Origin: UBA6054 sp963975575
Lineage (GTDB): Bacteria > Planctomycetota > Phycisphaerae > Phycisphaerales > UBA1924
DNA length: 64,000 nucleotides
Direction: 5' to 3'
Assembly: GCA_963975575.1 (NCBI GenBank)
Contig: CAXBHL010000004.1
Coordinates: forward strand, 62,001 to 126,000
The notes under the pieces were generated by a model that had not been told where the DNA came from, did no database searches, and was given only the letters and a program-made list of their open reading frames with translations. Both the position numbers and the translations under genes were made by a program. Shown here one piece after another: positions 1-8,142 of the stretch. Numbering within the stretch: position 1 is the stretch's first letter; every line of letters begins with the position of its first letter.

Positions 1-2316
1 TCGCAGCCCGAGGGTGTCCGCCCGATGCCCGTCGATCGCGACGCGGGCGTGCCCGACAGCGGCGAGCGGGCCCAGCAACTCTTCGGCCAGCGCCAGGTCT
101 TCGACCTCGCGGCACCCATGCCGATGCACCCGCCCATCGACCAGATCCCCCCGATGCCGATGCCCGACTTCGGCGACCGCGACCAGCCGCGGACCACCCT
201 GCCCTCCAACAGCATGACGGTCCACAACGCCGAGACCGGCGAGACCTTCGAGATCGACCCGGACGCTCCCTCCGGTCGCATCGGCGGCCAGAGCATCGAG
301 GGCGAGTACCGCGGCGTGGCGCCGTACGACAACATGGACGAGCTGTCCCGCACGTTCGGCAACATGGTCGCCGCCGGCGGCCTGGACTCGTGGCCCCGCT
401 CGGGCAACGTCAAGCTCGTCATGCGGTTCACGGACGTGAACAACAACTTCCGCTGGTTCGTCTGCTCGGGCACGATGTCCGACGCGGGCACCGTGCTCAC
501 CGCGGCCCACTGCGTCTACAACCGGGCCAGCGACATCGACGACTGGGCCGACATCATCTACATCTACCCCGGCTGGGACGGCAACGGCGGCATCGTCCCG
601 CCCGCCGGCGACGCCGTGTTCGAGAACTTCGGCTACGCCTACGGCTCGTTCTACATCGCCGGCAGCGGCTACGTCAACAGCGGCGACTGGGACCGCGACT
701 GCGCCGTCATCCGCATCTCGCGGGGCGGATCCCGCAACGTGGGAATGCTCACCGGCTGGTACGGCTGGGCCTGGGGCGGCTCCTGCGGGACGATCCAGGG
801 ACGCACCTACAACAACTTCTCCTACCCCGCCGAGAACTGCCCCACCCCCGGCCTGCACAACGGCCAGACGATGTACTACTGGTCCGGTGGTGTCGACGGC
901 TGCCCCAACAACCAGATGCAGCTCAACACCGGCGGCAACTGCCTGGACACCGTCTGGGGCGGCATGTCCGGCTCGGGCATGTACTACATCGACGGCGACA
1001 ACCGCTACGTCCACAGCATCTGCTCGACCTCCAACCGCAACGACCGCGGCTACTACTGCCAGCTCTGGGAGCAGTTCGTCCTCGACATGAACGATTTCGA
1101 GAACGACACCCGCACGAACTTTGAGGACTGGGAACCGCTGATGTTCCGCGCCCGCGGATCCACCACGGTCCAGGCCGGCACGTCCATGAACGATTCGTGC
1201 GACGTCCGCATGATCAACGCGACCAACGCCAACCCGCCGACACGCGACTACCAGCTCAAGGTCTACCTCTCGACCAACAACAACATCTCAGAGGCCGACA
1301 CGCTGCTGGCCACGTGGAACTGGAACGCCCGTGACTTCGGCGCCATGGCCAACGTCAACTTCGTCGTGCCCGCGCCGTTCATCCCCATCGACACGCCCCC
1401 CGGCAACTACTGGATCGGCGTGATCGCCGACGCCGGACTGCCCGGGACCGACTCCAACGATGACACGGACACCTGGGACGCCCAGCCGATCACCGTGACC
1501 GTCGGCCTGCCCGCCGCGGCCTCGTCGCCCGTCCCTGCCCACAACAGCATCAACCAGTCGATCTTCTCGAACCTCGACTGGGCGACCGCCGCCCGCGCCA
1601 CCAGCTACCGCGTCTACTTCGGCACCACCAACCCGCCGCCCTTCATCGGCAGCACCTCCGGCAGTTCCTGGAACCTGCCCAACCTCGCCTACGACACCCA
1701 GTACACCTGGCGCGTCGACACCGTCAACTCCGCCGGCACCACCACGGGCTCGACCTGGACCTTCCGCACCGAGCCCCCGCCCGCGCCGGACCTGACCGCC
1801 GAGGTGGCCAACGCCCCGACCGGCCCCGTCTACCGCGGCACCAACATCAACGTCTTCCACCGCACCCGCAACAACGGCAACCTGGCCACCTCGGGCACCA
1901 CGGTGGACTTCCGCATCTCGACCAACAACTTCATCTCGGTCGCCGATCCCCTGATGGGAACCAGCAACTTCGGCGGCCTGGCCCCCGGGGCGATCCTCCA
2001 GACCAACACCTCGGTCCAGATCCCGCCCACCCTCGCGCCCGGTGACTACTACGTCGGCATCATCGTCTCCGAGCCGAGCAACAGCGACTCCAACACCTTC
2101 GACAACTGGGTGGCCGACGTGGACACCATCACCGTCCGGGCCTGTGCCGCCGACTTCGCGCCGCCCTGGGGCGTGACCAACTTCTTCGATGTCGCCGCCT
2201 ACATCGCCCTCTACAACGCCGGTGACCCCAGGGCCGACGTGGCCGCCCCCTTCGGCACCCTGAACTTCTTCGACATCTCCTTCTACATCACCCTCTACAA
2301 CCGCGGCTGCCCGTAA
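1..2316 (+). CDS. Secreted trypsin-like serine protease with CARDB/Fn3 domains and dockerin-like tail (5' partial)
   Basis: The frame is open from the first base, so the true start and any signal peptide lie upstream; the Met codon at 25 is used here only for numbering. Residues ~125-360 form a chymotrypsin-fold protease: His162 in TAAHCV, Asp225 in DCAVIRI and Ser315 in GMSGSG fit the catalytic triad. About nine Cys in this part suggest disulfides and an extracytoplasmic location. Two CARDB-like beta-sandwich domains (~375-470 and ~570-700) flank a fibronectin-III-like domain (~475-565). From Cys707 to the end a tail carries NFFD twice and closes with GCP; the same tail ends the next two genes. 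The likely role is an exported peptidase held at the surface or in a complex through the tail. Substrate unknown. The domain calls are by eye; the protease call is firm. Confidence 0.88.
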   Translation, partial: SQPEGVRPMPVDRDAGVPDSGERAQQLFGQRQVFDLAAPMPMHPPIDQIPPMPMPDFGDRDQPRTTLPSNSMTVHNAETGETFEIDPDAPSGRIGGQSIEGEYRGVAPYDNMDELSRTFGNMVAAGGLDSWPRSGNVKLVMRFTDVNNNFRWFVCSGTMSDAGTVLTAAHCVYNRASDIDDWADIIYIYPGWDGNGGIVPPAGDAVFENFGYAYGSFYIAGSGYVNSGDWDRDCAVIRISRGGSRNVGMLTGWYGWAWGGSCGTIQGRTYNNFSYPAENCPTPGLHNGQTMYYWSGGVDGCPNNQMQLNTGGNCLDTVWGGMSGSGMYYIDGDNRYVHSICSTSNRNDRGYYCQLWEQFVLDMNDFENDTRTNFEDWEPLMFRARGSTTVQAGTSMNDSCDVRMINATNANPPTRDYQLKVYLSTNNNISEADTLLATWNWNARDFGAMANVNFVVPAPFIPIDTPPGNYWIGVIADAGLPGTDSNDDTDTWDAQPITVTVGLPAAASSPVPAHNSINQSIFSNLDWATAARATSYRVYFGTTNPPPFIGSTSGSSWNLPNLAYDTQYTWRVDTVNSAGTTTGSTWTFRTEPPPAPDLTAEVANAPTGPVYRGTNINVFHRTRNNGNLATSGTTVDFRISTNNFISVADPLMGTSNFGGLAPGAILQTNTSVQIPPTLAPGDYYVGIIVSEPSNSDSNTFDNWVADVDTITVRACAADFAPPWGVTNFFDVAAYIALYNAGDPRADVAAPFGTLNFFDISFYITLYNRGCP

Positions 2317-2344
2317 GGAACGCCACGAACATCCCGACGATGTG

Positions 2345-2376
2345 AAGATGGGGAAGCTCCGGCTTCCCCATCTTTT
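2345..2376 (+). terminator. Intrinsic terminator after the protease gene
   Basis: Arms 2347-2357 and 2362-2372 pair perfectly over 11 bp, extended by two A-T pairs at the base. The loop is TCCG closed by C-G, a UNCG-type tetraloop, and TTTT follows. It lies 30 nt after the protease stop codon and separates it from the next gene. Confidence 0.85.
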
Positions 2377-2461
2377 CATCTGAAAGAAAGTGATAAGGAA
2401 AACGCCCGCCTCTGGCTATATTGAATCACTCCGAACTCACCGACTCAGCACAGGAAGCCCC

Positions 2462-5413
2462 ATGACACACCGCCACGCCCTCTCCGCGCTCGCCATCGTC
2501 GCCCTCGCCGGCACCGCCCACGCCCAATCCGTCTGGAACAACCCCGCCGGCGGCGACTGGAACACCCCCGCCAACTGGACGCCCGCCGACGTGCCCAACA
2601 CCTCGACCGAGTCGGCCGTCATCGCCCTGGCAGGCACTTACACCGTCTCGCTCGGCGTCTCGCCGAGCATCGCCGGACTGACCATCTCCAACCCGAACGC
2701 CACGCTGAGCATCAACACCGGCAACTCCATCACCGTCGAGAACCTGTTCAACGACGGCGACATCCTCGTCAACAACTCCGGCGGCATCTTCGACTCCATC
2801 CTCGCCTTCAGCATGCCGACCGTGATCGACGGCAGCGGAACGATCACCCTCGGCGCGCTCTCACAGACGGGCAGCTTCAACGACGCCAGGCTCCAATCCA
2901 ACACCGGCATCAACACGATGATCGCGTCCGGCATCACGGTCCGTGGCAACGGCACGATCAGCGGCCTCGGCAGCTTCACCAACGACGGCACCATCCTCGC
3001 CCAGGACCCCCTCGGCCCCGGCATCCAGATCAACACCGACTTCTCCCAATCGCCCACCGGCCTGATCCACGCCGACGGCGGGTTCGTCACCCTCGGGTCC
3101 TCGGCGATCCTCCTCGGCGGCACCGTCACCACAAGCAACGGCGGCACCATCGACGTTTCCCCCTCGGCCACCGTGGCCAGCGTCACCAACACCGGCGACC
3201 TCGGCGTGCTCGGTGGCTCCACACTCAAGCTCACCGGCGGGCTGACCAACAACGCCTTGCTGACGATCAACAGAGATCAACTGGTCTTCGATTCGTTTGT
3301 CCGCTTCGACGCCACGGCCTCCATCGATGGCACCGGCCAGATCATCATGCAAGCGACGAGCGCCACCAACGACGCACGGATCACCACCACCGCCGGGGTG
3401 GTCGGCACGATCGGGTCCGGCCAGACCATTACCGGGTCCGGAACGCTCGACGGCACCCTCGTCCTCGACGGGCTCGTCGTCGCCGACAACCCGGCCCTGC
3501 CGATCGCCGTCTCGGGAACCATCAGCGGCCCGGGCGAACTCCGCGGCGGCCCGGGGGCCCGCGTGGACCTGAACAGCGCCACCGTGTCCGGACTGACATT
3601 CGGTTCCTCCGGCGGCCTCGTTTCCGCGGCCACCGGCACCTCCTTCGTCAGCGGCGTCACCATCACCGGCGACGCCGGCATCCGGGGCGGCGCGTCCCGC
3701 ATGGCCCTGACCGGTGGCATCACCAACAACGGCGTCATCATCGTCAACGACAACGACGACCTCTTCAACGCCTTCCTCCGCTTCGACGGCAACCACGCCA
3801 TCAACGGCGCCGGCGAGATCCGCATGGTCTGCCCCACCTCGACCAACGACGCCCAGATCGAGACGCTCGCCGGCTTCACCGGAACCATCGGCGCCGGTCA
3901 GACCGTCCGTGGCTCCGGCGAACTCCGCGGCACGCTGGTGCTCAACGGCGCGGCCATCGCCGATGACCCCGCGTTCCCCCTCAACGTGCACGCCGACCTT
4001 TCCGGCCCCGGCACCCTGCGGGCCGAGAACGGCGCCGTGCTCGGGTTTGTGAGCGGCGCCGTCGTCCACGGCGTGACCATCGACACCGGCCCCGGCAGCC
4101 ACGTCGGCCCCTCCACCGGCACGTCGACCGTCGGCAACGTCACCATCACCGGCGACGCGGGCATCACCGGCGGGTCGACCACCATGCTGCTCGACGGCCC
4201 CGTCACCAACAACGGCCGCATCGTGATCAACTACGACCTGAACCTGTTCAACGCGTTCATGATCTTCGACACGGACACCACCATCGGCGGCGCCGGCACA
4301 GTCCGCATGCAGGCCCCCACCAGCACCAACGACGCCCAGATCAACACGTCCGCCGGCGTGACCGGCACGTTCGGCTCCGGACAGACCGTCGCGGGCGCGG
4401 GCGAGATCCGGGGCACCATCGTCAATCACGGCACCTTCAACGGCGATGACCCGGCCTTCCCGCTCGTCATCTTCGATGACGTCTCCGGCAGCGGCACCGT
4501 TCGCGCCGACGGGGGCACCGTTGCGCTCAGCAGCGCGAGCGTGTCGGGCCAGACCTTCGATTCCTCCGCAGGCGGCGTCGTTGCCGCGTCCGCCGGAACC
4601 TCCAGCATCACGGACTGCGTCAACACGGGCGACCTCGGCGTGTTCGGCGGGGGCGTCACCCTCGAGGTCGAGTCATCCCTGACCAACAACGGCAATGTCA
4701 TCATCAACTCCGACGCCAACATCTTCAACGCCGCGCTGAACATCAACACCGCCGCCGAGATCGACGGATCCGGCGCCTTCGATCTGCGGCTCGGCAGCAC
4801 CGATCTCGGCGACGCGACCCTCCGCGCCCAGGCCGGGCTGACCGCCTCATTTGGCACGGGACAGACCATCACCGGCAGCGGTCGCCTCCGCGGCGACATG
4901 GTGCTCGCCGGCACCATCGACCCCGCCGGAAACGCCCGGCAGCTCGATCAGGCCGAGGGCACGCTGACACTCGGACCGACCGCCACCGCCCGGTTCGACC
5001 TCGGCGGCCTCAACCCCGGCGAGTTCGACCGCGTCACCATCGGCGGCAGTGGCGCGGTGGCCCTCGACGGGCACCTGGATGTCGCCACCGACGCCGGGTA
5101 TGTCCCCGTCCGCGGCGACTCTTGGGACATCTTCTCCGGCACCACCACCGGCAGTTTCCAGACCTTCGACTTTCCGATCGCGCCGTTCGGCTCGGCCTAC
5201 CGGGTCTTCTACGAGTCCGGCCGCGTCTTCGTCCGCCTGACCTGCTCGGCCGACTTCGACGGTGACAACCAGCTCAACTTCTTCGACGTCTCCAGCTACA
5301 TCGGCCTCTACAACGCGCAAGACCCCCGCGCCGACCTCGCAAGCCCCTTCGGCGTCTTCAACTTCTTCGACATCGCCGCGTTCATCAACAACTTCAACGC
5401 GGGCTGCCCGTGA
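2462..5413 (+). CDS. Large secreted beta-repeat (autotransporter-passenger-like) protein with dockerin-like tail
   Basis: A 983-residue exported protein. The start at 2462 is chosen because residues 1-21 (MTHRHALS...AHA) make a clean signal peptide. An in-frame GTG at 2390 lies upstream of a -10-like TATATT at 2417-2422 and is rejected. After the signal comes the planctomycete W-x-GDW-NW-P motif (residues ~25-50), then four well-conserved repeat units whose TNN markers fall at nt 3242, 3719, 4202 and 4679 (159-161 residues apart), with a weaker unit before them. Each unit is rich in N, G, T and S and looks like a parallel beta-helix or PATR-type passenger. No C-terminal beta-barrel is present. 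Instead Cys928 onward is the NFFD...NFFD...GCP tail shared with both neighbours. Probably a surface or matrix protein; no enzymatic motif seen. Confidence 0.85.
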   Translation: MTHRHALSALAIVALAGTAHAQSVWNNPAGGDWNTPANWTPADVPNTSTESAVIALAGTYTVSLGVSPSIAGLTISNPNATLSINTGNSITVENLFNDGDILVNNSGGIFDSILAFSMPTVIDGSGTITLGALSQTGSFNDARLQSNTGINTMIASGITVRGNGTISGLGSFTNDGTILAQDPLGPGIQINTDFSQSPTGLIHADGGFVTLGSSAILLGGTVTTSNGGTIDVSPSATVASVTNTGDLGVLGGSTLKLTGGLTNNALLTINRDQLVFDSFVRFDATASIDGTGQIIMQATSATNDARITTTAGVVGTIGSGQTITGSGTLDGTLVLDGLVVADNPALPIAVSGTISGPGELRGGPGARVDLNSATVSGLTFGSSGGLVSAATGTSFVSGVTITGDAGIRGGASRMALTGGITNNGVIIVNDNDDLFNAFLRFDGNHAINGAGEIRMVCPTSTNDAQIETLAGFTGTIGAGQTVRGSGELRGTLVLNGAAIADDPAFPLNVHADLSGPGTLRAENGAVLGFVSGAVVHGVTIDTGPGSHVGPSTGTSTVGNVTITGDAGITGGSTTMLLDGPVTNNGRIVINYDLNLFNAFMIFDTDTTIGGAGTVRMQAPTSTNDAQINTSAGVTGTFGSGQTVAGAGEIRGTIVNHGTFNGDDPAFPLVIFDDVSGSGTVRADGGTVALSSASVSGQTFDSSAGGVVAASAGTSSITDCVNTGDLGVFGGGVTLEVESSLTNNGNVIINSDANIFNAALNINTAAEIDGSGAFDLRLGSTDLGDATLRAQAGLTASFGTGQTITGSGRLRGDMVLAGTIDPAGNARQLDQAEGTLTLGPTATARFDLGGLNPGEFDRVTIGGSGAVALDGHLDVATDAGYVPVRGDSWDIFSGTTTGSFQTFDFPIAPFGSAYRVFYESGRVFVRLTCSADFDGDNQLNFFDVSSYIGLYNAQDPRADLASPFGVFNFFDIAAFINNFNAGCP

Positions 5414-5570
5414 TCGGCCCGATCTGCGTGTTCGGGGCTGTGAAGATCGAGAGGACCCGTCTTCCCACCTTCTCACTTTTCAAAAAAAGGGTGTGCGTGC
5501 GCGGCCCCTCCCGGTAAGGTGAGAAAGGTGCCCGCGGAGGGCGTGGGGAACAGTAGACGAGGGATCCAAG

Positions 5571-8066
5571 ATGCAGACCATGACTCGGCGGGCCGCGGGC
5601 GCGGCGGTGGTGTTGGCGATGCTGGCGGGCAAGGCCGCGGGCCAGACGGCCTCCTGGCTCAGCGCCCTGGACGGGGACTGGGAAGACCCCGCGAACTGGG
5701 ACACGAACGACGTGCCCAACTCCACGACCGAGAGCGCGGCGCTCGGCCTGATCGGCCCCTATTCCGTCTTCCTGACCTCCTCGCGCACGATCGATGCCCT
5801 GTCGATCCTCAACCCGGACGCGACGCTCGAGATCAACCCCAGCCGCGCGCTCGGCCTGGCCGGGTCGGTGCTCCAGAACGACGGCACGATCTGGATCAAC
5901 CCGGCGGGCAGCGTGTTCGATACCAAGTTGACGCTGCTGAACACCGCGTCGATCACCGGGGCGGGCACGATCCTGCTCGGCGCCGCCAGCGGCTCGGGTT
6001 CGTTCGCCGACGCGAAGCTCGAGGCGGGGGCCCCCAGCGCCATCGTGACAATCGGTCCGGCGCAGACCGTCCGCGGCAACGGCCAACTGGCCGGCACCGG
6101 GTTCATCAACGAGGGCCTGATCCTCGGCGATGACCCCGCGGGCCCGGGCATCCAGATCAACGCGCCTGTCACCCAGACGGGCGCCGGACGCATCGACGTG
6201 ACGAACGGCTCTGTCTCGACCGGATCGCTCGCGTCGATCACCGGGGGGGAGATCTTCGGCACCGGCGCGGGCTCGTTCCGCATCACCTCGAGCCCGATCG
6301 ACATGTCCGACGTGACACTCAACGGCCCGCTGGGCATCGAGGGCAGCAAAACCCTGCTGCTGGAAGGCCCGCTGGAGAACAACAACACCATCACCATTAA
6401 CGACAACAACACGGTGTTCAACGCCGTCCTGAGTTTCAACGCCGACACCGCCATCTTGGGCACGGGCACCATCCGCATGCAGACCAACGGCGCGGCCGAC
6501 GACGCCCAGATCAGAGCCAACGGCGTCACTGGCACCATCGGGGCCGGCCAGGCGGTGATCGGCGGCGGACAGATCCAGGGGACCATCTCGCTCCTGGGAA
6601 GCATGACAGCCGACCACCCGTCCACCGATCTGGTCATCCAGGACACCGTCTCCGGCCCGGGCGTACTCCGGGCCATCGGCGACAGCCGCCTGGCCTTCAG
6701 CAGCGCGGTCGTGTCCGATCTCACCCTCGAGACCGCCGACAACGGCATCATCGCGGCCGAGAACGGCTCGACCGACGTGGCCGGCCTCACGAACACCGGC
6801 AACATGGGCATCGCCGGCGGCGCAACCACGCTGTCGATCGTCGGCGACTTGACCAACAACGGCCTGCTGACGATCAACTACAGCAACACCGTCTTCAACG
6901 CCTTCCTGCGCTTCAACGCCGATGCGTCCATCCTCGGCACCGGCGACATCCGCATGATCACCAGCGGCTCTCTCGGCGACGCGCAGATCATCGCGTCCGC
7001 CGGGTTCACCGGCACGCTGGGCGCGGGCCAGACCGTCGCGGGCTCCGGCCAGATCGACGGATCGATCGTCAACCTCGGCGTGATCAACGGCGACGACCCC
7101 GCCGCCACGCTGGAGATTCTCGGCGACGTGACCGGGCAGGGGGTGATCCGCTCGGACGACGGGAAGGTCCTCGTCCGCAGCGGTTCCATCGCCGATCAGA
7201 CCGTGGAGACCTCGGGATCTGGGATCGTGTCGGCCGACGGATTCAGCACGATGACCGACATCGTCAGCAACGGCGCGATGGGCATCGACGGCAGCAGCGC
7301 CACCATGGACGTCTTCGGGTCGTTCGAAAACAACGGAACTTACCTCATCAACGCGACCGACCAGGTGTTCAACGCCGTGATGCGTCTCAACGACGCCGCG
7401 GGCGTCAGCGGCACCGGCACCATCATCATGGAGACCGCCGGCTCGTTCGCCGACGCGCAGATCAGCGTGGTCGGAGGCGTCGCGTCGCAGCTCGGCACGG
7501 GCCAGACCCTGACCGGCAGCGGACAGCTTCGCGGTGAGTTGGCCGTCCGCGGCACCATCGACCCCGCGGGCGACGACCGCGCGTTCGACGCCCAGGCTGC
7601 GACGCTGACCATGAGTTCGTCCACCCACACCCGCTTCGACTTGGGCGGTCAGAACAACGGCGAGTTCGACCGATTCAACCTCAACAGCGCCAGTTCGATC
7701 GACCTGGCCGGATCGGTCGAGATCGCCGTGGACGCGGGCTACGGCCCCCTCTTCGGCGACACGTGGGACGTCATCGGCGGCGCGTCCGGCGCCACCGTCA
7801 CCGGCACCTTCGACAGCTACGACCTGCCCGCCGCCCCGCCCACCCTCGCCTACCGCGTGTTCTACGAGTCCAACCGGGTCTTCGTCCGTCTGACCTGCGC
7901 CGCCGACTTCAACGGCGACGCCGCCTTCAACTTCTTCGACATCTCCAGCTACATCGATCTCTACAACGCGGGCGACCCCCGCGCCGACCTCGCCGCCCCC
8001 TTCGGAGCTTTCAACTTCTTCGACATCGCGACATTCATCAGCATCTACAACGCCGGCTGCAACTGA
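5571..8066 (+). CDS. Second large secreted beta-repeat protein, paralogue of the upstream gene
   Basis: An 831-residue exported protein, clearly a paralogue of the preceding gene. Residues 1-24 (MQTMTRRAAG...AAG) form a signal peptide; an alternative Met is at 5580. The same GDW-NW-P motif follows the signal. Three strong repeat units begin with [LF][TE]NN at nt 6372, 6849 and 7323, i.e. 159 and 158 residues apart, with an earlier weaker copy around nt 5870. The C-terminal third carries the passenger-like segment with GEFDR, a YRVFYES stretch, and from Cys776 the duplicated NFFD tail ending GCN. No barrel, no catalytic motif. The tandem arrangement and equal period point to a local duplication with later divergence. 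Confidence 0.85.
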   Translation: MQTMTRRAAGAAVVLAMLAGKAAGQTASWLSALDGDWEDPANWDTNDVPNSTTESAALGLIGPYSVFLTSSRTIDALSILNPDATLEINPSRALGLAGSVLQNDGTIWINPAGSVFDTKLTLLNTASITGAGTILLGAASGSGSFADAKLEAGAPSAIVTIGPAQTVRGNGQLAGTGFINEGLILGDDPAGPGIQINAPVTQTGAGRIDVTNGSVSTGSLASITGGEIFGTGAGSFRITSSPIDMSDVTLNGPLGIEGSKTLLLEGPLENNNTITINDNNTVFNAVLSFNADTAILGTGTIRMQTNGAADDAQIRANGVTGTIGAGQAVIGGGQIQGTISLLGSMTADHPSTDLVIQDTVSGPGVLRAIGDSRLAFSSAVVSDLTLETADNGIIAAENGSTDVAGLTNTGNMGIAGGATTLSIVGDLTNNGLLTINYSNTVFNAFLRFNADASILGTGDIRMITSGSLGDAQIIASAGFTGTLGAGQTVAGSGQIDGSIVNLGVINGDDPAATLEILGDVTGQGVIRSDDGKVLVRSGSIADQTVETSGSGIVSADGFSTMTDIVSNGAMGIDGSSATMDVFGSFENNGTYLINATDQVFNAVMRLNDAAGVSGTGTIIMETAGSFADAQISVVGGVASQLGTGQTLTGSGQLRGELAVRGTIDPAGDDRAFDAQAATLTMSSSTHTRFDLGGQNNGEFDRFNLNSASSIDLAGSVEIAVDAGYGPLFGDTWDVIGGASGATVTGTFDSYDLPAAPPTLAYRVFYESNRVFVRLTCAADFNGDAAFNFFDISSYIDLYNAGDPRADLAAPFGAFNFFDIATFISIYNAGCN

Positions 8067-8087
8067 TCGGCGGCTCGAACAAAAAAC

Positions 8088-8120
8088 AGCCCCGGCCGCG
8101 AGGGCCGGGGCTTCTTTGTT
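8088..8120. terminator. Bidirectional terminator between repeat protein and transketolase genes
   Basis: A perfect 10-bp stem (8088-8097 with 8103-8112) and a 5-nt loop. It is followed by a T-rich stretch on the plus strand and preceded by six A residues that give a U tract on the minus strand. It sits between two converging genes. Confidence 0.85.
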
Positions 8121-8142
8121 CACTGAGCAGTCGGACGCAAAC

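Noticed and set aside
2390..2461. Upstream GTG start for the first repeat protein
   Set aside because: It lies upstream of a -10-like TATATT, and the signal peptide begins only at 2462.
5394..8123. A 909-codon minus-strand frame opposite the second repeat protein
   Set aside because: Shadow of the repeat protein; GC-rich codon bias makes such frames long.
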